A DNA stretch of 43,708 nucleotides, from assembly GCA_020444165.1 (NCBI GenBank), contig JAHLLK010000049.1:1-43708 (forward strand), given 5' to 3'. The notes beneath the pieces are model-generated. The model saw only the letters and a list, made by a program, of their open reading frames with translations, made no database searches and was not told the DNA's origin. The first letter of the stretch is position 1. Each line of letters begins with the position of its first letter. Source of the DNA: Deltaproteobacteria bacterium. GTDB taxonomy: Bacteria > Desulfobacterota > Desulfarculia > Desulfarculales > Desulfarculaceae. Made by a program: the position numbers and the translations under genes. Positions 16,905 to 24,109 of the stretch are shown here, in pieces.

Positions 16905-17006
16905 CCCCCTGGCGACAAAAAAATGTTCTCCCCGCCGGGAGGGTGGGGCGGAGCCGGGTCCCGGGGATGGCGCGGCTTGTCGCCCATTTTTTGTTCCGCC
17001 AGGGGG
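16905..17006. repeat. Long inverted repeat with 21-22-nt arms
   Basis: CCCCCTGGCG-ac-A7-TG (16905-16925) is complementary to CA-T6-gttc-CGCCAGGGGG (16985-17006), with slight mismatch at the arm centre. The 59-nt interior is GC-rich. The arms could form a stem of about 20 bp in RNA or a cruciform in DNA. There is no coding potential that I can support. Confidence 0.65.
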
Positions 17007-17284
17007 CAGGGGCCCAGGGAGGGGGGAAAGGAGTCGGCGCGCGGGGGCGGGCTCGCCGGGCCGGGATTCCTTCCGTCACGCAAATCCCCGCGGCCTCAGC
17101 CAAGTGAAGCTCCCAAACCCGGCCCCCGCCCCGGTTTCTTTCCTTACCCGAACCTCTTTTTCCCACCTTCCGGAACCCAGCCTCCGGACGGAGGCTCTCC
17201 CCTCCGCCTGCCCCTGGCGAGTGGGGCAGGAGCCCAGCCTGCTTCTTCGACCAACCCCAGCCCGCCTGCCGAGGGCCAAGCTAA

Positions 17285-17315
17285 CAAAAAAGGATGGCCC
17301 CCGAAGGAGCCATCC
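17285..17315 (-). terminator. Rho-independent terminator of trxA-trxB-bamD
   Basis: On the minus strand GGATGGC...GCCATCC (17315-17309 and 17298-17292) with loop TCCTTCGGGG is followed by a T run (17291-17285). It lies 35 nt after the bamD stop and is a textbook intrinsic terminator. Confidence 0.88.
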
Positions 17316-17349
17316 CTGAATACCTTTATCGCTGGCCTCAGCCGGTGGG

Positions 17350-18135
17350 CTAATCCCGCCCGGTCACCGGTCCGTCGTAGGTGGAGCCCGGCAGCGGCCG
17401 CTCTATGTCGCGGCGATCCACCGCCTCGGCCTGGTCCACCTCGTCCTTGGGCAGATTGGCGATCTCGGCTTCGGTCTTTCGGAGATACTCCATCGCCTCG
17501 TCGTAAAGCCCGACGTCGGGATAATCAGTCAGGACTTTCTTGAAGCGGAAGGCCGCGGCCCGGTACTTGTCGGTGTTGTAGTAGAACTTGCCCACCCCCA
17601 GGTCGTGTTCGGCCTGGCGGGCCAGGGACTCAGCCAGGCGCGGCTTGGCTTTCACCGCCCACTCACTGTTGGGGTAGCTTTTGATCAGACGCTCGAACAC
17701 CTCCGAGGCCTTTTTGGCCACGGTGGGGTCCCGGTCCGGGGTGAGCATCTGGTCGTGGTACACCATGCCCATCTGGTACAGGGCGTAGGGCACGCCTTCG
17801 TTTTTCGGGTGCAGGTTGATGAAGTCCTCGTAAGCCAAGGCGGCTTCATCATAGCGTTCCGAACGGAGGTAGGCGTCGGCCACCCGGAGGTCGGCCAAGA
17901 GGGCGTAGCGGCTGTAAGGATAGCGGTCCTTGAGCTGCTGGAACATCTCGGCCGCTTCGTCGTACTTGCCGTCCTGATAGGACTGCTCGCCCTCGGTGGC
18001 CAGCACCTGGGCCGGGGTGTCGAAGCCCTCCAGGTTACCGGCGGTATCGCTGCTCTTGAACCAAGAGCAGCCTCCCAAGGCCAAAAGGCCGGCCAGCACC
18101 AAGGCGCCACCGATCCTGGGGAGGGGTAGTTTCAT
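17350..18135 (-). CDS. bamD: Outer-membrane assembly lipoprotein BamD
   Basis: BamD is the TPR lipoprotein of the BAM complex, which inserts beta-barrel proteins in the outer membrane. The 261 residues start MKLPLPRIGGALVLAGLLALGGC, a lipoprotein signal with lipobox LGGC (Cys23). TPR-like repeats follow: TEGEQSYQDGKYDEAAEMFQ, ALLADLRVADAYLRSERYDEA, and later AESLARQAEHDLGVGKFYYNT. The presence of an N-terminal lipobox with about five TPR helices and this length fits BamD/YfiO. ATG at 18135 overlaps the trxB stop (ATGA). It is the last gene of the trxA-trxB-bamD operon. Its presence supports a Gram-negative envelope. Confidence 0.92.
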   Translation of the reverse strand: MKLPLPRIGGALVLAGLLALGGCSWFKSSDTAGNLEGFDTPAQVLATEGEQSYQDGKYDEAAEMFQQLKDRYPYSRYALLADLRVADAYLRSERYDEAALAYEDFINLHPKNEGVPYALYQMGMVYHDQMLTPDRDPTVAKKASEVFERLIKSYPNSEWAVKAKPRLAESLARQAEHDLGVGKFYYNTDKYRAAAFRFKKVLTDYPDVGLYDEAMEYLRKTEAEIANLPKDEVDQAEAVDRRDIERPLPGSTYDGPVTGRD

Positions 18136-19073
18136 TTGTCTGCCTGCTCTTCCAGGTATTTTTGGGCGGCATAGGCGGCCACGGCCCCTTCGCCGGCGGC
18201 CACCACGATCTGCCGCAACAGCTTGCTGCAGCAATCCCCCGCCGCGAACACCCCGGGCAAGGTGGTGCCCTGGTCGCGGTCGGTGGTGATGAAGCCCATC
18301 TCATCCATGTCCAGGATGCCTCGCAGGAAGTCCGTGTTGGGCACGGTGCCCACGAACACGAAGGCTCCGTCCACCGGCAACTCCAGCTCCCGGTCCTTCT
18401 TGATGTCCCGGAGCCGTACCGCTTCCACCCCGTCCTTGCCTTCGATGGCCAGAGGTACGTGCGAGGGCAGGAACTCTATCTTCTCGTTGGTCAAAACCCG
18501 CTCGGCCAGGATGGCCGTGGCCCGGAGCTGGTCCCGGCGGTGAGCCAGATAGACCTTGGAGGCGAAGCGGGTGAGGAACACCGCCTCCTCGGCCGCGGTG
18601 TCGCCGCCGCCGAAACAGATCACCGTCTTGTCCCGGTAGAACGGCGCGTCGCAGGTGCCGCAATAGGACACCCCCCGGCCGGTGAAGTGGGATTCTCCCG
18701 GGATGCCCAGCTTGCGGGGGTGCGCCCCCAGGGACAGGATCACGGCTTTGGCCCTGATCTCGCCCTTGGGCGTGGCCACCAGCTTGCAATCGGCGCCGTT
18801 GCGCAGACCGGTGACCTCCCGGTTCTCGATGGTGAGACCGAACTTCAGGGCGTGGTCACGCATGTGGTCCGACAGATCGAACCCGCTCAGGCCATCCACC
18901 GCGCCGGGCCAGTTCTCCACCCAGTCGGTGGCGAGCATCTGGCCCCCGGGACTCAGCATTTCATAGAGTACCGTGTCGATGCGGGCTCGGGCTGCGTACA
19001 TACCGGCGGTGAGCCCAGCCGGCCCACCGCCGATGATCACCAGGTCGCGGTTCTCCATGTCTGATTGTCCCAT
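18132..19073 (-). CDS. trxB: Thioredoxin-disulfide reductase
   Basis: TrxB uses NADPH and FAD to reduce thioredoxin. The 313 residues contain the FAD motif GGGPAGLTAGMYAARA (about 15-30), the redox-active CGTC (in YCGTCDAPF, about 138), and the NADPH-binding GGGDTAAEEA. HRRDQLRA matches the HRRxxxR pattern for NADPH, and the C-terminal FAD motif is GVFAAGD. The CGTC active site differs from the common CATC/CAVC but keeps both cysteines. ATG at 19073 is the first start; ATG at 19058 (MENRDL) is also plausible since GGGA lies 9 nt before it. It follows trxA after 4 nt. Confidence 0.96.
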   Translation of the reverse strand: MGQSDMENRDLVIIGGGPAGLTAGMYAARARIDTVLYEMLSPGGQMLATDWVENWPGAVDGLSGFDLSDHMRDHALKFGLTIENREVTGLRNGADCKLVATPKGEIRAKAVILSLGAHPRKLGIPGESHFTGRGVSYCGTCDAPFYRDKTVICFGGGDTAAEEAVFLTRFASKVYLAHRRDQLRATAILAERVLTNEKIEFLPSHVPLAIEGKDGVEAVRLRDIKKDRELELPVDGAFVFVGTVPNTDFLRGILDMDEMGFITTDRDQGTTLPGVFAAGDCCSKLLRQIVVAAGEGAVAAYAAQKYLEEQADK

Positions 19074-19077
19074 GGGC

Positions 19078-19404
19078 CTAGAGAAGTTTAGCCAGGGCCT
19101 GCTCGATATGGCTCTTGCTCACCGCGCCGGTGATCTGATCCACCACCTTGCCATCCTTGAACATGATCAAGGTGGGGATGGCCCGGATTCCGTATTGGCC
19201 AGGGGTCTTGGGGCTTTCATCCACATTGAGCTTGGCCACTTTGACGCGGCCCGCGTAGTCCTCAGAAATCTCCTCCACCACCGGCGCAATGGCCCGGCAG
19301 GGACCGCACCAGGAGGCCCAGAAATCTACCAAGGCAGGGGTGTCGCTCTTGAGGATTTCAGCGTCGAACGAATCGTCGTTCACTTGAAGCACCTTACCCG
19401 CCAT
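19078..19404 (-). CDS. trxA: Thioredoxin
   Basis: This is the small redox protein reduced by the adjacent trxB product. The 108 residues carry the active site FWASWCGPCRAIAP (Cys at about 33 and 36) and the cis-Pro region AIPTLIMFKDGK. MAGKVLQVNDDSF at ATG 19404 is chosen because AAAGGAGA lies 6 nt upstream. An upstream in-frame extension crosses the promoter and is rejected. First gene of trxA-trxB-bamD, from the promoter at 19462-19490. Confidence 0.97.
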   Translation of the reverse strand: MAGKVLQVNDDSFDAEILKSDTPALVDFWASWCGPCRAIAPVVEEISEDYAGRVKVAKLNVDESPKTPGQYGIRAIPTLIMFKDGKVVDQITGAVSKSHIEQALAKLL

Positions 19405-19461
19405 TGCGTTTCTCCTTTGGGTAATCGTGAAAACAGCTTTTGGCAAAGGATACGAAGATTA

Positions 19462-19490
19462 GTTATATTGTGCCCTCCCACGCTTGTCAA
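19462..19490 (-). promoter_or_regulatory. Sigma70 promoter of trxA-trxB-bamD
   Basis: On the minus strand the consensus -35 TTGACA (19490-19485) and TATAAC (19467-19462) are separated by exactly 17 nt, 58 nt upstream of the trxA ATG. The -10 differs from consensus only at the last base. Confidence 0.85.
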
Positions 19491-19512
19491 CGCAAACGCG
19501 GTAAAGCGTGGG
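19477..19512. promoter_or_regulatory. Inverted repeat overlapping the trxA -35 element (possible operator)
   Basis: CCCACGCTT (19477-19485) and AAGCGTGGG (19504-19512) form perfect 9-bp arms around an 18-nt centre that contains the -35 hexamer. This placement suits a repressor or activator dimer site. The binding protein is unknown. Confidence 0.5.
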
Positions 19513-19749
19513 CGTGGCCCGGGGCGACAAAAACGCCCGGCCCGGCGCGGCTGTCCGCCCGGGGAACTCGCCGGCGGTAAGGCCTTGAGATCACCGGAGC
19601 CTGTCCCCTCGCAACCGGGGGGCGGCCGGCGAAACACCCGGCAACAGACGGCTTATAACACAAAAGTTTAACATGGGCCGCGGTGGGGCAAAACCCGGAA
19701 AAGGCCCGACCCGCCCTTCCGCCGCTTATCCCTGGAGAGATGGGGAGCC

Positions 19750-21099
19750 ATGACCAAGACGAGCAAAAGCCTCTTCGTCTGCCAGGAGTGCGGCGCCGCC
19801 CAGCCCAAATGGCTGGGGCGCTGCCCCCTCTGCCAGGCCTGGGACAGCCTGGTGGAGGAAGTTCCGGCCGCCCCCGGGCCGGCCGGGCCGGGTGTGCCCA
19901 GCGGGGCCAAGGCGCCCGTGTCCCTGGCCGAGGCCGGGGGACGGCCCGAACCCCGCCTGGTCACCGGCCTGGCCGAGCTGGACCGGGTGCTGGGCGGGGG
20001 CCTGGTCAGTGGCATGGTGGTTTTGGTGGGCGGCGAGCCGGGCATCGGCAAGTCCACCCTGATGTTGCAGTTGGCCGGCCAACTGGCGGGCCAGGGCCGG
20101 GAGGTCCTGTACGTGGCTGCCGAGGAGTCGGCCAGCCAGGTGGGCCGCCGGGCCGCCCGCCTGGGCTTGGCCGCGCCCCAGGTGGCTCTCCTGGCCGAGA
20201 CCGCCCTGGAGCCGGTGCGGGAGGCCGTGGCCGGCGGCGGCTTTCCCGTGGCTGTGGTGGATTCCATCCAGGCGCTCCGGGCGGCCGAACTGGCTGGCGC
20301 CCCGGGCTCGGTGGGCCAGGTGCGCCACGCCGCGGCGGAGCTTTCCCAGGCGGCCAAGGCCACGGGCACCGCGCTGTTTCTGGTGGGGCACGTGACCAAG
20401 GAGGGCAGCCTGGCCGGGCCCCGGGTGCTGGAGCACCTGGTGGATACGGTTTTGTACTTCGAGTCCGAGCCGGCCATGCGGCTCCGGCTCCTCCGGGCCG
20501 TGAAGAACCGTTTCGGGGCCACCGACGAGGTGGCGGTGTTCGAGATGAGCGAGCAGGGCCTCCGCCAGGTGGAGAACCCCTCGGCCGTGTTCCTGGCCCA
20601 CCGGCCCAGTCACGCCCCGGGCAGCGCGGTGTGCGCGGCAGTGAGCGGCACCCGGCCCTTGTTGGTGGAGGTGCAGGCCCTGGTGAGCCCCACGGCCCTG
20701 GCGCTTCCCCGCCGCCAGGCCCTGGGGGTGGACCCGGGGCGTTTGTCCATGCTCATCGCGGTGTTGACCATCCACGCCGGCCTGGATCTCTCGGCCCAGG
20801 ACGTGTTCGTCAACCTCACCGGCGGGGTCAAGCTGTCCGAGCCGGCCACCGACCTGGCCGTGGCCGCGGCGGTGTTCTCCTCCCTGTACCGCCGGCCCCT
20901 GCCGCCCCGCCTGGTGTGCTTCGGCGAGGTGGGCCTGGCCGGCGAGCTGCGGGCCGTGGGCCGCCAGGCCGCCCGCTTGGCCGAGGCGGTGCGCCAAGGC
21001 TTTGACAGCGCGCTCACCGCGCCGGGCCACACCCCGGCCCCGCCGGGGCTCCGCCTCTTGGAGGCCGAGAGCCTGGCCGACGCCCTGACCTTGCTGTAA
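19750..21099 (+). CDS. radA: DNA repair protein RadA (Sms)
   Basis: RadA is a RecA-like branch-migration helicase in recombinational repair. The 449 residues begin with the C4 zinc finger CQECGAAQPKWLGRCPLC (about 11-28). The RecA-like ATPase has Walker A GGEPGIGKST (about 95-104). KNRFGATDEVAVFEM carries the RadA-specific KNRFG motif (about 253). The Lon-like C-terminal domain (SMLIAVLTIHAGLDLSAQDVFVNLTGGVKL, then GEVGLAGELRAVG) completes the family architecture. The ATG has GGGGAG just upstream. It is a single gene followed by an AT-rich spacer. Confidence 0.97.
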   Translation: MTKTSKSLFVCQECGAAQPKWLGRCPLCQAWDSLVEEVPAAPGPAGPGVPSGAKAPVSLAEAGGRPEPRLVTGLAELDRVLGGGLVSGMVVLVGGEPGIGKSTLMLQLAGQLAGQGREVLYVAAEESASQVGRRAARLGLAAPQVALLAETALEPVREAVAGGGFPVAVVDSIQALRAAELAGAPGSVGQVRHAAAELSQAAKATGTALFLVGHVTKEGSLAGPRVLEHLVDTVLYFESEPAMRLRLLRAVKNRFGATDEVAVFEMSEQGLRQVENPSAVFLAHRPSHAPGSAVCAAVSGTRPLLVEVQALVSPTALALPRRQALGVDPGRLSMLIAVLTIHAGLDLSAQDVFVNLTGGVKLSEPATDLAVAAAVFSSLYRRPLPPRLVCFGEVGLAGELRAVGRQAARLAEAVRQGFDSALTAPGHTPAPPGLRLLEAESLADALTLL

Positions 21100-21482
21100 C
21101 CCCCAAGCCCTTCCGGACAGGGTCTTTTCATATCCCCTCAACCTCTTCCGGGCCTTCAGCCGGCCGCCAGGCGGCGCCGCCGTCCTTCCGCCTTTTATGT
21201 CTCCTGTGACTTGGTTGTTTTTGCCTAGGCGTGAATTGGGTCTTGACATCGGCTGCTCTGCTAAGAAACAATGTTTTGCACAAACGAAGTTTAATTGCAC
21301 GTTAGCGAGATGTAGTACAAAAAACATGAATAAAAACATATAATTAAAATAGATAACTATGGTGTAACATTGTTACACTTAATCAAAAATTTTCGCTAGG
21401 TTCCGCTCGCTTCTATTTCGCCCAGGCCTCCGGGCCGGTTCCCAAAACCACGGCGGACCAACCGCCAGGGAGTGAGGACAGC
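21100..21482. other. AT-rich intergenic region upstream of tetR-like gene
   Basis: 383 bp. From about 21230 to 21400 the DNA is strikingly AT-rich against a GC-rich genome, as expected of a promoter region or imported DNA. It holds the operator-like palindrome at 21362-21378. A TTGACA at 21243 lacks a good -10 at normal spacing. A TATAAT near 21339 has only a weak -35. Confidence 0.6.
21362..21378. promoter_or_regulatory. Perfect palindrome, likely operator of the TetR-family regulator
   Basis: GTGTAACATTGTTACAC is a 17-bp perfect palindrome (8-bp arms, one central T), 105 bp upstream of the tetR-like start. Its size and place fit an autoregulatory TetR site. No second copy was found upstream of dctP by eye. 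Confidence 0.6.
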
Positions 21483-22112
21483 TTGCCGAAATCCATTGCC
21501 ACATCCTCCGGCGGCCAGCCTGCCCTCAGCCCGGAGGTCAAGAATCGACTGGAAAAAGCGGTGCTCGAAGTCTTTTCCCAAGCTGATTTTCACAAAGCCA
21601 ACCTCCGCGACGTGGCCAACCGGGCCGGCGTCAGCTTCGCCACCATCTACAAGTACTACGGCAGCAAGGAAGCCCTGCTCTTCTCTTTCGTGGATCAGTG
21701 GTTGGGCGTGCTGACCGAGCGCATGATCGACCACCTGAAGGGCATCGAGGACCTCAAGGAAAAGCTCCGTAAGGTCTTTTGGGTCCAGTTGGACCATTAC
21801 GAACACAACCCCGGCCTTGGCATCATCATTTTCATGACCGTGCCCCTGAAGACCTGGATGGCCGACGACACCTTCGTGCAAGAGCGCATGATCCAGATTT
21901 ATATGGAAGTTTTACGCCAGGGTCAGGAGGAGAGAATCCTGAATCCCGCGGTCCCCACCCGGCTCCTCCTGGACATCATGCTCGGTTTGGTGCAGCGCGC
22001 CTTTTTCATGTGGGTGTACCGCGGCCAGCAGGGCAGCCTGGGAGACCAGGCCTTAGTGCTGTTCGAAATGCTCTGGCGGTCCCTGGTCAACCCCGAGAGG
22101 TTGTGTTCCTAG
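21483..22112 (+). CDS. TetR/AcrR-family transcriptional regulator
   Basis: The 209 residues have a TetR N-terminal HTH: KNRLEKAVLEVFSQADFHKANLRDVANRAGVSFATIYKYYGSKEALLFSFVD (about 20-72). VSFATIYKYYGSKE is the recognition-helix signature. The C-terminal ligand-binding part contains helices with aromatic residues (FWVQLDHYEHNPGLGIIIFMTVPLKTW), typical of TetRs that sense acyl-CoA-like or hydrophobic ligands. TTG at 21483 has GAGG 5 nt upstream, and no ATG lies near. It precedes the TRAP/CoA-ligase operon and probably controls it in response to the imported acid or its CoA ester; that role is inferred from position. Confidence 0.88.
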   Translation: MPKSIATSSGGQPALSPEVKNRLEKAVLEVFSQADFHKANLRDVANRAGVSFATIYKYYGSKEALLFSFVDQWLGVLTERMIDHLKGIEDLKEKLRKVFWVQLDHYEHNPGLGIIIFMTVPLKTWMADDTFVQERMIQIYMEVLRQGQEERILNPAVPTRLLLDIMLGLVQRAFFMWVYRGQQGSLGDQALVLFEMLWRSLVNPERLCS

Positions 22113-22476
22113 CAGGCTGTTGCAAAACCGCCCGCTGCGCGGGCCAGGAAATTTCCCGGCCCAGGCTTGCGCCTAGGGAGGAGCCCTGGGACCAGCCCGC
22201 GATGCGGGTCCGTGGATCGCGCAGGTATTAATAAACAAGCAATATTAACCAGTTGACCAAAAAAGCTTTCGTCGATGGGGATTGAAAAGGCCGGACCAGC
22301 CTTTTCAACCACCTGCGAGGCTGTCCAGGTGGCTGGTGGTTATTCACTCACCTCGCGTGAGTGTCTTGGACCCGAAACGGTAGGGAGGGAAGGGGACGCG
22401 CGGAGCGCCCCCCGAAGGGCCGTAATTTCGCCCGGTGGGCGGAAGCATTGGTTACCCATTAGCGAGGAGGGAAGGC
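22113..22476. other. Intergenic region between tetR-like gene and dctP-like gene
   Basis: 364 bp without a gene. It contains a 22-bp near-palindrome GGGCC-a-GGAAATTTCC-c-GGCCC (22141-22162), the hairpin TTGAAAAGGC / GCCTTTTCAA around 22281-22307, and CTCAC-ctcgc-GTGAG near 22349-22363. These suggest 3'-end or leader structures and possible regulator sites for the TRAP operon. No clear promoter. Confidence 0.55.
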
Positions 22477-23559
22477 ATGAGGCAAAAATTTTTGGTCGTG
22501 TTTTTGTGTTTGTCCGTCATGAGCCTCGGGCTGGCGGCGGCGGCAGGGGCCGCGGAGCAACCCAAACCCATCACCCTGAAGGTGCCCTCGGCCTTCCCCA
22601 CCAAGCTGCCCATGCTAGGCATCATCAATTATTTTAAAGATGCGGTGGAGAAATCCTCCGGCGGCAACATCACCGTGAAAATCTACGAACCGGGCAAGCT
22701 GGTCCCCCCCTTCGAGATCCACGACGCCGTGTCTTCCGGCCAGGTGAACGCCGGCTACACCGCCTCCATGTATCTCCAGGGCAAGATCCCCGCGGCCTCC
22801 TTCTTCACCTCGGTGCCCTTTGGCCCCTCGGTGACCGAATACCTGGCCTGGTTCTATGAGGGTGACGGCCTGAAGCTGTACCAGGAGATGTACGACAAGT
22901 ACGGCTACAACGTGAAGGTCCTGCCCCTGGTGTTCATGAGCCCCGAGTCAGGCGGCTGGTTCCGCGCGGAGATCAAGAACCTGGACGATTTGAAGGGCCT
23001 CCGGCTCCGTTGGCCCGGCCTGGGCGGCACCGTGCTCGCCAAGCTGGGGGCCAGCGTCAGCGCCATCCCCGGCAGCGAGATCTTCCCGGCCCTGGAAAAG
23101 GGCGCCATTGACGGCACCGAGTTCAGCCAGCCGGCCATCGACGCCAAGCTGGGCTTCTGGAAAGTGGCCAAATACAATTACTTCCCCGCCTGGCACCAGA
23201 CCTCCACCCAGCTGGAGCTGATCATCAACAAGGACACCTGGAACAGTATGTCCGACAGCCAAAGGGCCTTGATCGAGACCGCGGTGGCCGCGGCCCATGC
23301 CCGGTGCATCGCCCAGTCCGAGGGATTGGAGGGCAAGGTGCTGAAGGAGAACGCCGAGAAGAACGGCGTGCACAACATGCTGTGGCCCCCGGAGGTCCTG
23401 GCCAAGCTGCAGGAGACCTGGAACCAGGTGGCGTCGGAGGAGGCGGCCAAGGACGAATTCTTCAAGAAGGTCTGGACCAACTTGAACGCCTTCATGGACG
23501 AATACCAGGTGTGGGAGTGCAAGAGCATCATGGCTGTGCCCCAGCCCAAGTGCGACTGA
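22477..23559 (+). CDS. TRAP transporter solute-binding protein (DctP family)
   Basis: This is a periplasmic binding protein of a TRAP importer. The 360 residues start with a Sec signal peptide (MRQKFLVVFLCLSVMSLGLAAAAGAAEQ, cleavage near 26). The mature part has DctP features: AFPTKLPMLGIINYFKDAVEKSSGGNITVKI, LKGLRLRWPGLGGTVLAKLGA with the conserved Arg of the carboxylate site, and IFPALEKGAIDGTEFSQPA. The WHQTSTQLELIINKDTWNSM stretch resembles the subgroup annotated as mannitol/chloroaromatic or alpha-keto-acid binding. The exact ligand cannot be read from sequence. ATG at 22477 has GGAGG upstream. It is first in dctPQM-thiolase-SDR-ligase. Confidence 0.92.
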   Translation: MRQKFLVVFLCLSVMSLGLAAAAGAAEQPKPITLKVPSAFPTKLPMLGIINYFKDAVEKSSGGNITVKIYEPGKLVPPFEIHDAVSSGQVNAGYTASMYLQGKIPAASFFTSVPFGPSVTEYLAWFYEGDGLKLYQEMYDKYGYNVKVLPLVFMSPESGGWFRAEIKNLDDLKGLRLRWPGLGGTVLAKLGASVSAIPGSEIFPALEKGAIDGTEFSQPAIDAKLGFWKVAKYNYFPAWHQTSTQLELIINKDTWNSMSDSQRALIETAVAAAHARCIAQSEGLEGKVLKENAEKNGVHNMLWPPEVLAKLQETWNQVASEEAAKDEFFKKVWTNLNAFMDEYQVWECKSIMAVPQPKCD

Positions 23560-23575
23560 GCGAGGGGTGAACGGA

Positions 23576-24109
23576 GTGTTCCCCAACAACGAAAATGGCG
23601 GTTTGGCCGGCGCCCTGGACAAGTTCGTCCTGGGCGTCGGCCAGGCGGCCGCCTGGTTGAACGGGCTCCTGGTCCTGGTGATCGTGTTGCAGGTGACCCT
23701 GCGCTACGTGTTCAAATCCGGCCTGGTGGCCCTGGAGGAATTGGAATGGCACCTCTACGCCGAGTCCTTCCTCCTGGGCCTGTCCTATTCCCTGACCCGC
23801 GGCTCGCACGTGCGCATGGATCTTCTGTACGAACGGTTTTCCTCCCGGGTCCGGGAATGGGTGGAGATCGTGGGCCTGGTGGCCCTGGTGCTCCCTTTCA
23901 CGGTGGTTTTCTTCATCCACGGGGTGGAGTTCACTTGGCGCGCCTATGAACTGGGCGAGTACTCCAGCGCGCCCTTGGGCCTGCCCTTCCGCTGGATCAT
24001 CAAGTCCGCCATTCCGGTGTCCTGCGTGCTGTTGTTCCTGGCGGCCTTGGCCCGGATCCTGCGCGGCATCCAGACGCTTCGGAAGGGGGATGAATATGAC
24101 AGCCAATGA
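23576..24109 (+). CDS. TRAP transporter small membrane subunit (DctQ family)
   Basis: DctQ links the binding protein to the large permease. About 177 residues show four membrane helices: LNGLLVLVIVLQVTLRYVF, the LLGLSYSLTRGSHVRMDLLY re-entrant/second segment, WVEIVGLVALVLPFTVVFFI, and KSAIPVSCVLLFLAALARIL. GSHVRMDLLYERF is a family signature. GTG at 23576 is preferred because GAGGGG lies 8 nt upstream; GTG at 23567 is in the same frame but sits on the Shine-Dalgarno. Its end overlaps the dctM start. Confidence 0.9.
   Translation: MFPNNENGGLAGALDKFVLGVGQAAAWLNGLLVLVIVLQVTLRYVFKSGLVALEELEWHLYAESFLLGLSYSLTRGSHVRMDLLYERFSSRVREWVEIVGLVALVLPFTVVFFIHGVEFTWRAYELGEYSSAPLGLPFRWIIKSAIPVSCVLLFLAALARILRGIQTLRKGDEYDSQ

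Larger units (their letters stand above)
16583..17349. other. Convergent intergenic region rich in inverted repeats
   Basis: 767 bp between alaS (plus) and bamD (minus) with no supported gene. It contains the 16608-16653 hairpin, a terminator at 16758-16791, inverted repeats at 16836-16870, 16875-16886 and 16905-17006, and the bamD terminator at 17285-17315. From about 17010 to 17284 it is C/G-skewed DNA with no structure I can support. Confidence 0.6.
19405..19749. other. Divergent intergenic region trxA / radA
   Basis: 345 bp between trxA (minus) and radA (plus). The left 110 bp hold the trxA leader, promoter and operator-like inverted repeat. The right part (19513-19749) must carry the radA promoter, but no clear -35/-10 pair is visible. 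Nothing else supported. Confidence 0.6.

Noticed and set aside
18133..18234. 33-codon N-terminal extension of BamD
   Set aside because: It overlaps trxB coding sequence, and the lipoprotein signal peptide starts exactly at ATG 18135.
21243..21275. Promoter starting at TTGACA for the tetR-like gene
   Set aside because: The -35 is perfect but no acceptable -10 exists at 16-18 nt spacing.
22113..22135. Insertion-sequence end (GCAGGCTGTTGCAAAAC resembles some IS terminal repeats)
   Set aside because: No matching inverted partner at a sensible distance, no target-site duplication seen, and no transposase in the window.
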